NCBI GenBank assembly: GCA_016201045.1
Contig: JACQDM010000002.1
Coordinates: forward strand, 248,001-312,000
Length of the DNA stretch: 64,000 nt
Source of the DNA: Afipia sp.
GTDB lineage: Bacteria > Pseudomonadota > Alphaproteobacteria > Rhizobiales > Xanthobacteraceae
Direction: 5' to 3'
Below are positions 9,386-18,199 of this stretch, piece by piece; positions within the stretch are counted from its first letter, which is position 1; every line of letters starts with the position of its first letter. The notes beneath the pieces are model-generated. The model saw nothing but the letters and a program-made list of their open reading frames with translations, did no database searches and was not told the origin of the DNA. The translations under genes and the position numbers were made by a program.

Positions 9386-11863
9386 ATGCCTACAAATAAG
9401 CTGCGTGCTTTTCTTTCGAATATATTTTTGGTGTTTGTTGCGGAATCTGTTTTTGTTTTGGCGTCGGCAGTTGCTAAAATAGGTACGGAGATCAAGCTAC
9501 GTCGATCTCGGCTTATTCGAAATTCCGCGGTTCGAAAGACGGCGACTTGGTCGGTTCCGGCAATCTTTGTTAATAAAGCAAATGTTCACGCTCAAAAATT
9601 GCTTCTTGCTGAAATCGTATTGGTTGGATTACTTGCGTTCTCATCCGAGATGGCCGCGCAGGAAAACCGGACAGATCAAATAGCGCTCCCGCCTGTCGAA
9701 GTCATTGCACCCCGAAGGCGCGAGCAACTTCGTCGGCGACCCAAGCTTGCTACGAACGCAATTAATTCATCGACAAGCAGCAATCCATCGGCCGACCCAG
9801 GTTCGACTGCTTTAAGCTCGGCAAACGCGCTTCTTGCATCCGCGAGTGAAAAGAATGTTGGCGGTAACGATGTCAACGCGCGCCCATTCTTGCGGCCAGC
9901 TGAGGCGCTCGAAGTCGTGCCAGGATTGATCGTCACGCAACACAGTGGCGAGGGCAAAGCAAACCAGTATTTCCTGCGCGGGTTCAATCTCGACCACGGA
10001 ACGGATTTGGCGATCTCGGTCGATGGGATGCCAGTGAATATGCGAACCCACGGGCATGGGCAGGGATATGCCGATCTGAATTTCTTAATTCCAGAATTGA
10101 TCGGCTCTGTGAATATCAAGAAAGGGCCATACTTTGCCGACGAGGGCGATTTTTCATCGGCGGGTGCGGTGCATGTCGACCTGCTCGACAGCCTTAAGGG
10201 ATCGATGGCATCGCTGACGGTCGGCAGCTTCGGTTACCGGCGAGCATTGGGCATCACATCGAATAAAACTGGCGAAGGCACATTGCTCGTGGCTGGCGAA
10301 GTCGGCACCTACAACGGACCGTGGGTCAACCCGGATGAAGTGCGAAAGCTCAATGCCTTGATGCGCTACAGCCAGGGCACGCTGGACAATGGGTTTTCGC
10401 TGACCGGCATGGCATATTCAAACCGCTGGAATTCAACCGATCAGGTTCCGCTGCGGGCGATCACGTCGGGTCAGGTCGGTCTCTATGGCGCGCTCGATCC
10501 CAGCGATGGCGGCAACTCGGATCGCTTCTCGATTTCGGGGCGATGGCGGGACACCGACCGCGAGGGACAATCGAAGGTCGATTTCTACGCGATCAAGAGC
10601 AAGCTAAATCTCTATAATAACTTCACGTTTTCTTTGAGTGATCCCGTCAATGGCGATCAGTTCCATCAAAGCGACGAGCGCATCCTTGGCGGCGTAAATG
10701 CTTCGCACACGTTCAACTCAGTGTTCGCCGGCTTGCCGATGCAAACGGAAATCGGGGTACAAAGCCGCTACGATAACATCAAGGTTGCGCTGACGAACAC
10801 GGTTCAGCGCCAATATCTGTCAACGACACGCAGCGATCTCGTCAAGGAAGGAAGCGTCGGCGTTTTTGTCCAGAATACCGTTCACTGGAGCGATTGGTTG
10901 CGTACGACGACCGGATATCGCGGTGACATCTATACGACATCGGTCAATTCTATTTTCAATTCGGCAAATTCCGGCAATGCTACGGCCTCTATTGTTAGCC
11001 CGAAATTCGGCGCCGTGTTCGGACCGTTCGCGAAGACGGAATTCTTCGTCAACGCCGGACAGGGATTTCACAGCAACGACGCGCGAGGCGTCACGATTAC
11101 ACAATCGCCGACAGACGGATCCCCGGTCGATTCCTCGCCGTTTCTGGTCAGAACACAGGGCGCGGAAGTCGGCGTGCGGACAAAGCTTATTCGGGGATTG
11201 ACCAGTTCCGTCAGTTTCTTCGTACTCGACTCGAAATCCGAAATCCTTTTTGTCGGCGATGCCGGCGATACCGAACCCAGTCGGCCGAGTCGCCGCGTCG
11301 GCGTCGAGTGGACAAATGACTATCGTCCGCTGCCATGGCTTCAGCTTGAAGGTGACATTGCTATTACGCGCGCGCGTTTTCGTGGCGACGATTCCAATCA
11401 GGCTGCGGTCTTTGCTTCGCTCGCCGGTTTCCCACAGGCTCAGATCGGCAACGCGCCGGGAAATTTCGTGCCCGGTGCTCCAAACATGGTTGCGTCGGCT
11501 GGCATCCAACTCGGCGAGAAAACTGGATGGTTTTCCGGCTTACGCTATCGTTATTTCGGGCCGCGTCCGTTGACCGAAGACGGGGCTTTCTTTTCTCCCG
11601 CGACTGGTTTGCTGAACGGACGGGCCGGATATCGTTTTGAAAACGGCTGGCGCGTTCAGCTCGATGCGTTCAATTTGTTGAACAGCAAGTCCGATCAGAT
11701 TTCTTACGCTTACGGGTCTCTGCTGAAAACAGATTCGCTGTTCGCGCAGTGTTTTCCAGTGCAGATCGCGCCGGCTGCTGTCTGCCGGAACGGTGTCATG
11801 GATCGGGTCCTGCATCCAGTCGAGCCGTTTGCGCTTCGACTCACATTGGCTGGTCAATTTTAG
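9386..11863 (+). CDS. TonB-dependent outer-membrane receptor, probably for nickel
   Basis: An 825-aa protein with a TonB-box-like LPPVEVIAPRR segment (about residues 105-115), a plug domain (RPFLRPAEALEVVPGLIV, then NQYFLRGFNLDHGTDLAISVDG) and a 22-strand-type barrel ending in LTLAGQF with the C-terminal Phe of outer-membrane proteins. The plug has a histidine-containing loop RTHGHGQGY. The NikR operator in front and the nikR neighbour point to nickel or a nickel chelate as substrate; this is inference. Odd: the signal-like hydrophobic segment ending FSSEMAAQ lies about 70-95 residues in, behind another hydrophobic stretch near residue 15, so the true start may be further downstream. Confidence 0.88.
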   Translation: MPTNKLRAFLSNIFLVFVAESVFVLASAVAKIGTEIKLRRSRLIRNSAVRKTATWSVPAIFVNKANVHAQKLLLAEIVLVGLLAFSSEMAAQENRTDQIALPPVEVIAPRRREQLRRRPKLATNAINSSTSSNPSADPGSTALSSANALLASASEKNVGGNDVNARPFLRPAEALEVVPGLIVTQHSGEGKANQYFLRGFNLDHGTDLAISVDGMPVNMRTHGHGQGYADLNFLIPELIGSVNIKKGPYFADEGDFSSAGAVHVDLLDSLKGSMASLTVGSFGYRRALGITSNKTGEGTLLVAGEVGTYNGPWVNPDEVRKLNALMRYSQGTLDNGFSLTGMAYSNRWNSTDQVPLRAITSGQVGLYGALDPSDGGNSDRFSISGRWRDTDREGQSKVDFYAIKSKLNLYNNFTFSLSDPVNGDQFHQSDERILGGVNASHTFNSVFAGLPMQTEIGVQSRYDNIKVALTNTVQRQYLSTTRSDLVKEGSVGVFVQNTVHWSDWLRTTTGYRGDIYTTSVNSIFNSANSGNATASIVSPKFGAVFGPFAKTEFFVNAGQGFHSNDARGVTITQSPTDGSPVDSSPFLVRTQGAEVGVRTKLIRGLTSSVSFFVLDSKSEILFVGDAGDTEPSRPSRRVGVEWTNDYRPLPWLQLEGDIAITRARFRGDDSNQAAVFASLAGFPQAQIGNAPGNFVPGAPNMVASAGIQLGEKTGWFSGLRYRYFGPRPLTEDGAFFSPATGLLNGRAGYRFENGWRVQLDAFNLLNSKSDQISYAYGSLLKTDSLFAQCFPVQIAPAAVCRNGVMDRVLHPVEPFALRLTLAGQF

Positions 11864-12015
11864 CTTATTTTGTGAATCGAGGCGCAGCCGGCTTGCAGCG
11901 CAAGCGTTGGGCTGTTTCGCATCTGCGATAGCCCCATCCTGCATGGTACCACAAAGCAATTGAATGCTGGTTCGCTCGCTGATAAGAAGGTTTTCAAATT
12001 GATAAAAAACATTGC

Positions 12016-13458
12016 ATGGAAACGCTCGGAACAGTTCTCATCGTCGCGCGCGGTGGCCCGCAATGGACCGCTGCTGCAGAAGTTTTGTCCGATGAATACT
12101 ATTATCGTGTCATAACCACCCGCTTCGAAGATGCCGACGGCATCTTGTCAGATGTTCATGTCGATATTGTTCTTGCCGAGCATGGTCCAGATGGAGACGG
12201 ACTGAATTTTCTTGCAAATCTTCGCGTGTCTCACCCCGATGTCGTCCGCGTGCTGGTGCTGGAAGCCAAGACAGAACTAACACAAAAAGCGATCTTGCCG
12301 GCAGCCATATATCAATTCGTTCGCAAGCCGCTCGATGCAAAGCAAATAGGTCTGGTTGTCGAACGTGGGTTGGAATCACGCGAGCTTGCGCGGCGCCACC
12401 GCATGCTTTCTCGTGAATTTAAATTCCCTGCCAACTCTCTGAATATTCATGCGCGGAACAGCATGCCGCTGCATACCGAAAGCCACCGGTTCGAGAAACT
12501 CGTTTATGTCAGCGAGAAGATGACCGAGCTTTGTGATCTTTCGCGCAAGGCCGCCCGGACGGAACTACCGATCCTGATTCAGGGTGAAACTGGTACAGGC
12601 AAGGAATTGCTTGCATGCGCCATTCATTACAATTCGAGCCGTCAAGCCAGTCCGCTAATGGTTCAGAATTGCGGCGGCATGTCCGATGAGTTGCTGCACT
12701 CGGAATTGTTTGGGCACAAACGGGGGTCATTTACAGGCGCGATCTCCGATCGGCTCGGTCTGTTTCGCGCTGGCGATGGTGGAACCGTTTTTCTCGATGA
12801 AATTTCGGAGGTGTCTCCATCGTTCCAGGTCAGTCTGCTTCGTTTTCTTCAGGAGGGCGAAGTCAAGCCGCTCGGTTCGGATAAGACTGAGACAAGCAGC
12901 GTTCGTATCATCGCAGCGTCAAATCGCTCTCTGAGGGCGATGGTCGCAGCGGGCCAATTTCGACAGGACCTTTATTTTCGTCTCAAAGGATTTGAACTTG
13001 AAGTTCCACCGTTGCGTGATCGCCCGGATGACGTGCCGGCCTTGGCTGAATTCTTTGCTGCCAAGCACGCCGACGCCATTGGTCGAAAGATCCTAGGAAT
13101 CTCCGCAGGAGTGCTTGAAAGATTTGTCTCTTTCGATTTCCCCGGTAACGTTCGCGAATTGGAAAATGAAATTCGCCGCATGGTGGCACTCGCGGAGGAT
13201 GGCGAATACCTCACAACAAGGACCATGTCCCCCGCCATCCTAGCTGCGCCCCCACGCCGGCAAGCGAAATCTTCCAATGGATATACGTTGGAGGGAGAAA
13301 CCTTAAAGGATAAGGTTGAATGTCTTGAAAAGCACGTCCTCGGCGAAGTATTGACCCGCCATCGATGGAACCAGAGCCGTGCGGCAAACGAACTCGGGTT
13401 GTCGCGCGTCGGTTTGGCGAACAAGATAAAGCGTTATGGTCTCGACGAAGCGTCTTGA
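12016..13458 (+). CDS. hoxA: Sigma-54-dependent activator, HoxA/HupR-like
   Basis: A 480-aa NtrC-family regulator: degenerate receiver (about 1-120), linker, AAA+ domain (about 165-400; Walker A GETGTGKE, sigma-54 contact loop GSFTGA, FPGNVRELE), and a Fis-type helix-turn-helix (about 440-478, NQSRAANELGLSRVGLANKIKRYGL). In the receiver the phosphorylatable Asp is replaced by Glu55 and the acidic pair after the first strand by Ala-Arg, while Lys104 is kept, so phosphorylation control is unlikely. It lies two genes before a hydrogenase operon that has a sigma-54 promoter, which makes it the probable activator. No partner histidine kinase is seen in the window. Confidence 0.85.
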   Translation: METLGTVLIVARGGPQWTAAAEVLSDEYYYRVITTRFEDADGILSDVHVDIVLAEHGPDGDGLNFLANLRVSHPDVVRVLVLEAKTELTQKAILPAAIYQFVRKPLDAKQIGLVVERGLESRELARRHRMLSREFKFPANSLNIHARNSMPLHTESHRFEKLVYVSEKMTELCDLSRKAARTELPILIQGETGTGKELLACAIHYNSSRQASPLMVQNCGGMSDELLHSELFGHKRGSFTGAISDRLGLFRAGDGGTVFLDEISEVSPSFQVSLLRFLQEGEVKPLGSDKTETSSVRIIAASNRSLRAMVAAGQFRQDLYFRLKGFELEVPPLRDRPDDVPALAEFFAAKHADAIGRKILGISAGVLERFVSFDFPGNVRELENEIRRMVALAEDGEYLTTRTMSPAILAAPPRRQAKSSNGYTLEGETLKDKVECLEKHVLGEVLTRHRWNQSRAANELGLSRVGLANKIKRYGLDEAS

Positions 13459-13467
13459 GATTTCGCA

Positions 13468-13713
13468 ATGTCCGATGAATACGACCCCCAAAAGAAACAA
13501 TCGGACGCTGAAATAGTACGGTTTCCGCAATCGCGCGTGTCGCCGGCCGGAAGCAGTGTGGCGTTCAAGGAACTCGGGTTGAGCGCCTTATCACAATCGC
13601 TCGGTTTGCCTGAACGTCAGGCGACTGGCCATTGGTGCAGCCGCTGTCAAGGAATTTGGTACGGATACCTGTTGGAGGTCACTTGTCCGGTTTGTGGAAA
13701 CCGCCACGGCTAG
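13468..13713 (+). CDS. Small zinc-ribbon protein, function unknown
   Basis: An 81-aa protein starting 9 bases after the activator stop, so probably co-transcribed with it. Its C-terminal third has two knuckles, WCSRC and CPVCGNRHG, spaced as in zinc ribbons (C-x2-C, 14 residues, C-x2-C). The N-terminal half is polar with no domain I recognise. It could help the activator or a nickel/iron protein, but nothing in the sequence proves this. It is too short to place in a family by eye. Confidence 0.65.
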   Translation: MSDEYDPQKKQSDAEIVRFPQSRVSPAGSSVAFKELGLSALSQSLGLPERQATGHWCSRCQGIWYGYLLEVTCPVCGNRHG

Positions 13714-13842
13714 GGTGAGGTGAAGGCAGTTAACTAAATGCAAGTTTTACCTCTGCACCGAGTAAGCCGTTCATTATCTACAAGTGGATTGGCGCCATTC
13801 CCGGCAACTGTTACTGCTAGTGGATCGTCCCTCGAATTGCAC

Positions 13843-15159
13843 TTATCCCAGAATGCGCCTGCGCAAGAAATGTATGTCGTTTTGAAGACTGCCAGCGTGT
13901 GAAACAAGTGACCTCGCTAGATCGGACAAATCGCCGGCGCCTTTCTTGGTGCGACTGTTCACCTCTTCCATTGAAGCAATTGATTCGGTGATAGCCTTTG
14001 CGAACCTGGCAGCATCGGAAATATTCCGATTAATCCTGCGCGTCGCATCCTCTTGTTCCTGGACTGCTGTGTTTATTGCGTGCCCGACAGCTGCGATCTC
14101 GCCAATCGTTCGGCGCGTCAATTCGCCGTCTTCCAACGAAAGTGCGGATGCCTGCTCCACGGCACTAATTTGAGAGGCAATCTCCGTGGTCGCCTCCGAT
14201 GTTTGTACCGCAAGAGCCTTTACCTCCGTGGCAATGACCGCGAAGCCATCGCCCCAAGTCCCCGCTCGTGAGGCTTCGATGCGGGCGTTCAAGGCAAGCA
14301 AGTTGGTCTGTGCTGCAATCTTAGAAATCGTATCGATGATAGATCCAATTTTCCCGACCGCATCTGCTATTGTCTGTGATGTGTTTTGACTGCGTTCGAC
14401 TGCGCCGGCTGCTGCGTCTTGGGTGCTGATGCCTTGGCGACCGATTTCTGACATCGACGTCAACACTTCCTTGACTACCTCCGCTCCTTTCTCAATCCGA
14501 TTGACGATGAGTCCTGATACTTCATTGGCGTAGTCAATCTTTTCGATCGAAGCTGTTGTCTCATTATCGAGTTCAGCTGCAATTGTACTCAGCATCGACG
14601 ATACATCTAGAACAGTATTCGTTGCAGATGCGATGCTTTTTTCGAAATCCAAGATGGCAACCTCAACCTCGCGCTTGCGTTGATCTTCAAGCTCCTGCTG
14701 GTAGGCTAAGTAGTCGGAAATTGAAATTTTCACATCGAAATTGATCGCCCTCGTGAGGGCGGTCATCAGACGAGCCCGCCTCGCGGAGGTGTAACGAGTT
14801 CTTGTTGCTAGAATCTCTGCAAATCGCTGCAGGCAGAAATTAGCGATAGAGACAGATTCTTGGGGCGGAAGTCCTAATCTCACAAACGCCAATGTCGCTA
14901 GGCGAACCTTTTGACAATATTCGTCGCTGAAGCCCCTAGTACAAATTTGCTGCCAAGGCGCAAGCCTCACATCAACTAAATCGGCTTTCTTATCGTCGTC
15001 TATCCGCCCGAGTATGGATTCATCGATGTGGCTCGCGAAAAAATTTGTCAACGCATCCTTGGTGTAAGCTTCGATGATTTGCCATCCTTGTTGGGTGCAA
15101 AGCACGGTTTCTGCGTCTAACGCTTCCACCCGCGCAACTTGCATATCATCTTCGATCAC
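13843..15159 (-). CDS. Globin-coupled-type chemoreceptor without the proximal haem His
   Basis: A 438-aa soluble methyl-accepting chemotaxis protein. Residues about 15-165 resemble the sensor globin of HemAT-like aerotaxis receptors; about 260-400 form the signalling domain with the hairpin motif [19 protein letters not shown]. No membrane segment is seen. In sensor globins the proximal haem ligand is His in a RxxxAxxHVRIGL context; here the segment is RLATLAFVRLGLPP, with Phe92 at the His place. The globin fold may therefore have lost haem. It is divergent to the hydrogenase operon with a 315-base spacer; a functional link is possible but unproven. Confidence 0.82.
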   Translation of the reverse strand: MIEDDMQVARVEALDAETVLCTQQGWQIIEAYTKDALTNFFASHIDESILGRIDDDKKADLVDVRLAPWQQICTRGFSDEYCQKVRLATLAFVRLGLPPQESVSIANFCLQRFAEILATRTRYTSARRARLMTALTRAINFDVKISISDYLAYQQELEDQRKREVEVAILDFEKSIASATNTVLDVSSMLSTIAAELDNETTASIEKIDYANEVSGLIVNRIEKGAEVVKEVLTSMSEIGRQGISTQDAAAGAVERSQNTSQTIADAVGKIGSIIDTISKIAAQTNLLALNARIEASRAGTWGDGFAVIATEVKALAVQTSEATTEIASQISAVEQASALSLEDGELTRRTIGEIAAVGHAINTAVQEQEDATRRINRNISDAARFAKAITESIASMEEVNSRTKKGAGDLSDLARSLVSHAGSLQNDIHFLRRRILG

Positions 15160-15253
15160 GGCTCGAATATCTCGTCGTCATGGAACATTGATTTTATCAA
15201 ATTCCGATAAAAGAAATCTTAGAATTTGTCACAGGCGGCTTGCCAAGCCCTTC

Positions 15254-15270
15254 CGCATGTTTTGCATGCG
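15254..15270. promoter_or_regulatory. Candidate upstream activating site for the hydrogenase promoter
   Basis: CGCATG-TTTTG-CATGCG is a perfect 6-bp inverted repeat 134 bases before the sigma-54 promoter, the distance usual for NtrC-family enhancer sites. A second, longer-spaced repeat (ACAAACT at 15284-15290, AGTTTGT at 15305-15311) lies between. Either could bind the HoxA-like activator; neither has been tested. Confidence 0.4.
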
Positions 15271-15401
15271 AGAGTTTTTGAAAACAAACTTTACATAGCT
15301 AAGTTAGTTTGTATGGACGCAAGGCCGAAGTGTGCACTGCGGTTTTGTTGTCGACGTTACTAAATCGTTGCAGCACAATACATTTCGTAGTCATGAGCAA
15401 A

Positions 15402-15418
15402 CCGGCACGGGTCTTGCT
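15402..15418 (+). promoter_or_regulatory. Sigma-54 (-24/-12) promoter of the hydrogenase operon
   Basis: CCGGCACGGGTCTTGCT contains the invariant GG (15404-15405) and GC (15416-15417) exactly 10 bases apart, and matches the TGGCACG-N4-TTGCT consensus at all but the first base. It lies 57 bases before the small-subunit ATG, giving an expected transcript start near 15429. A sigma-54 activator gene is encoded 2 kb upstream. Confidence 0.85.
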
Positions 15419-15474
15419 AATCCTCTTTCAAGCCGCCTCGTATGTGCGGCTCCCTAACAACGTTGGAGGAAAAC

Positions 15475-16437
15475 ATGGCGAATCTCTTGTGGCTCCAGGG
15501 TGGAGCATGCTCCGGCAACACGATGTCGTTTCTGAACGCTGAGGAGCCAAGCGCATGCGACTTGGTAACTGATTTCGGCGTCAACGTATTGTGGCACCCG
15601 TCGCTCGGCATGGAGCTCGGAGATAATCTGAGGAAGTTGCTCAAATCGATTACCTCCGGCGAGACAGCTCTCGATATTTTTGTTTTTGAAGGAACGGTAG
15701 TGAACGCGCCGAACGGCACGGGCGAATGGAATCGATTCGCGGGCCGCCCGATGAAAGATTGGGTTGCAGACCTCGCGAAGGTCGCGAGCTTCACAGTGGC
15801 GATCGGCGACTGTGCGACTTGGGGCGGCATTCCGGCAGCGGCACCCAATCCGTCGGACAGCGTGGGGTTGCAGTTTCTCAAGCGCAAGCACGGAGGCTTT
15901 CTTGGTGCCGGTTATAAATCAAAAGCTGGTTTGCCCGTTATCAATGTTCCGGGATGTCCGGCGCATCCGGACTGGATCACCCAGATCGTAGTCGCGGTTG
16001 CGACGGGCCGCGGCGGTGATCTTACGCTTGATGAATTTCAGCGACCGAAGACGTTCTTCACCAGCTTTACGCAGACCGGTTGTACCCGGAATATGCATTT
16101 TGCGTACAAGGTCTCCGCGACTGAGTTCGGCCAGCGCAAGGGCTGTCTGTTCTACGATCTCGGTTGCCGCGGTCCGATGACCCACTCTCCGTGCAATCGG
16201 ATTTTATGGAATCGTCAATCGTCGAAGACGCGAGCGGGTATGCCTTGCATGGGATGTACCGAGCCCGAATTTCCGTTCTTCGATCTGCTGCCAGGAACCG
16301 TCTTCAAGACGCAAACCGTTATGGGTGTTCCGAAAGATATGCCAACGGGTGTCGATAAATCTGGCTACGTGAAACTCACTGCAGCGGCCAAGGCCGCGTC
16401 GCCGGCGTGGGCCGAAGAGGACATCTTCGTGGTCTGA
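15475..16437 (+). CDS. [NiFe] hydrogenase small subunit, group 2a (Huc-like)
   Basis: Electron-transfer subunit of 320 aa from ATG 15475, which has a GGAGGA ribosome-binding site 5 bases upstream. There is no Tat signal peptide, so the enzyme is cytoplasmic-side, unlike group 1 enzymes. The proximal-cluster motif reads GGACSGNTMSFLN: the second Cys of the usual CxxC is Asn, as I recall from the mycobacterial high-affinity Huc enzyme, whose clusters are all 3Fe-4S. Further cluster Cys lie in IGDCATWGG, NVPGCPAHPDW, QTGCTR, GCLFYDLGCRGP and MPCMGCTEPEFP. It passes electrons from H2 oxidation on to cellular carriers. Gene symbols differ among organisms (hupS, hucS, hynS), so none is given. Confidence 0.95.
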   Translation: MANLLWLQGGACSGNTMSFLNAEEPSACDLVTDFGVNVLWHPSLGMELGDNLRKLLKSITSGETALDIFVFEGTVVNAPNGTGEWNRFAGRPMKDWVADLAKVASFTVAIGDCATWGGIPAAAPNPSDSVGLQFLKRKHGGFLGAGYKSKAGLPVINVPGCPAHPDWITQIVVAVATGRGGDLTLDEFQRPKTFFTSFTQTGCTRNMHFAYKVSATEFGQRKGCLFYDLGCRGPMTHSPCNRILWNRQSSKTRAGMPCMGCTEPEFPFFDLLPGTVFKTQTVMGVPKDMPTGVDKSGYVKLTAAAKAASPAWAEEDIFVV

Positions 16438-16497
16438 CGACTTAGAAATCTCCAGGCTTATCTCGAACATCACTTATGCAAGACAGGATGAATTCTC

Positions 16498-18102
16498 ATG
16501 GCATCAACAGCAGCAGTTCAAACACTCGATATCTCGCCCGTCGGTCGCGTTGAAGGCGATCTCGACGTCCGCGTGAACATTCAGAATGGTGTCGTCGTCG
16601 ACGCATGGACGCAGGCCGAACTCTTTCGAGGGTTCGAAGTGATTCTGCGCGACAAGGATCCGCAGGCTGGCCTCGTGGTGACGCCGCGTGCCTGTGGTAT
16701 CTGCGGCGCTTCGCATTTGACGTGCGCCGCATGGGCGCTGGACACCGCGTGGCAAACAGAAGTGCCGCGCAACGCGATCTTGGCGCGTAATCTCGGGCAG
16801 ATCGTCGAAAGCATACAGAGCCTGCCGCGCCACCACTATGGTCTCTTTATGATCGACTACACCCACAAGAACTATTCGAAGTCGAAATACTATGCAGAGG
16901 CGGTGAAGCGCTGGTCGCCATTCACTGGCACGAACTACGAAATCGGCGTGACTATTTCCGGTAAGCCGGTGGAAATCTACGCGCTGCTTGGGGGTCAATG
17001 GCCTCATTCGAGCTACATGGTGCCCGGTGGCGTGATGTGCGCGCCGACCCTTACCGACATCACGCGTGCTTGGGCAATCCTCGACTATTTCAAGCGCGAC
17101 TGGATGGAAAAGATCTGGCTTGGATGCACGCTCGAACGCTACGAGGAAATCAAATCCTACACTGACTTTATGAAGTGGTTGGATGAGAAGCCCGAGCACG
17201 CCAATTCCGATCTCGGCATGTTCTGGCGCATGAGTGAGGATATTGGTCTCGACAAATTCGGCAAGGGCTGCGGCCAATTCGTCTCTTGGGGATACTTGCC
17301 ACATGAGGACAAGTATCAGAAGCCGACAATCGAAGGCCGTAACGCCGCACTGATCATGAAGAGCGGCGTATACGATGGCCAGGCTGACTCCTTCAAGCTG
17401 ATGGACCAGAAATTCACACGCGAAGACACGATGCATGCTTGGTACGATGAACCCGGTGGATTGCATCCTTTTGACCGGGTCACCAAGCCAACCCAAAAGA
17501 ACACCACAAACATGGAAGGCCAGTATTCGTGGGCGACTGCGGTTCGTCACGAGCAGAATGGACGGCTTGAAGCCGGGCCACTGTCACGTCAGCTCATTGC
17601 CGGCGGTAAGCACGGCGAATCCTGGCAACATTATGATCCGCTTGTTCTCGACATGTACAAGAAGCTCGGCGAGGCTAGCGTAATGTTACGTCATTTCGCT
17701 CGCATGCATGAGGGAGTGAAGCTCTTCCGCCAGGCAGAGCACGCGCTTCGCGAGTTCAAGCTCAATGACCCATGGTATATCAAGCCTACCGAACGCGATG
17801 GTCAGGGCTGGGGTGCTACCGAAGCTATCCGCGGTGCGCTGTGCCACTGGATCGATGTAAAGAACGGCAAGATCAAGAACTATCAGATCATCGCTCCGAC
17901 GACATGGAACGTCGGCCCAAGGTCGGCCGATGGTACACGCGGACCGATCGAGGAGGCACTTATCGGCACGCCGATTAAAGATGCTCATGATCCGGTCGAG
18001 GTCGGACACGTCTGCCGCTCTTACGACTCGTGCCTCGTATGCACGGTTCACGCGCATGATGCTAAAACGGGAGAAGAATTGGCACGCTTTCGGACCGCAT
18101 AA
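16498..18102 (+). CDS. [NiFe] hydrogenase large subunit, group 2a (Huc-like)
   Basis: Catalytic subunit of 534 aa that splits H2 at a Ni-Fe(CN)2CO site. The L1 motif RACGICGASH supplies Cys66 and Cys69, and the L2 motif DSCLVCTVH supplies Cys512 and Cys515 with His518. Sixteen residues follow His518, the C-terminal peptide that the maturation protease removes after nickel insertion. The N-terminal region has the VGRVEGDLDVRV segment typical of the fold. It starts 60 bases after the small-subunit stop with weak GGAT-type ribosome binding. It would need the complete HypABCDEF set encoded downstream. Confidence 0.96.
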   Translation: MASTAAVQTLDISPVGRVEGDLDVRVNIQNGVVVDAWTQAELFRGFEVILRDKDPQAGLVVTPRACGICGASHLTCAAWALDTAWQTEVPRNAILARNLGQIVESIQSLPRHHYGLFMIDYTHKNYSKSKYYAEAVKRWSPFTGTNYEIGVTISGKPVEIYALLGGQWPHSSYMVPGGVMCAPTLTDITRAWAILDYFKRDWMEKIWLGCTLERYEEIKSYTDFMKWLDEKPEHANSDLGMFWRMSEDIGLDKFGKGCGQFVSWGYLPHEDKYQKPTIEGRNAALIMKSGVYDGQADSFKLMDQKFTREDTMHAWYDEPGGLHPFDRVTKPTQKNTTNMEGQYSWATAVRHEQNGRLEAGPLSRQLIAGGKHGESWQHYDPLVLDMYKKLGEASVMLRHFARMHEGVKLFRQAEHALREFKLNDPWYIKPTERDGQGWGATEAIRGALCHWIDVKNGKIKNYQIIAPTTWNVGPRSADGTRGPIEEALIGTPIKDAHDPVEVGHVCRSYDSCLVCTVHAHDAKTGEELARFRTA

Positions 18103-18199
18103 TTATACAATTGTAGTTGTTTCGGCAGTCATCATAGTCGGCGTTTTCTTACGCCGCTATGATGATAGTCTCAAACACATCCCCGAAAGGCAGTTGTCT

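Noticed and set aside
16504-17550. 348-codon open frame on the minus strand
   Set aside because: It is antisense to the hydrogenase large subunit and shows no protein features.
15475-18102. Hydrogenase as a membrane-bound group 1 enzyme
   Set aside because: No Tat signal, no C-terminal anchor, no cytochrome b subunit gene, and the small-subunit motif has Asn in place of Cys.
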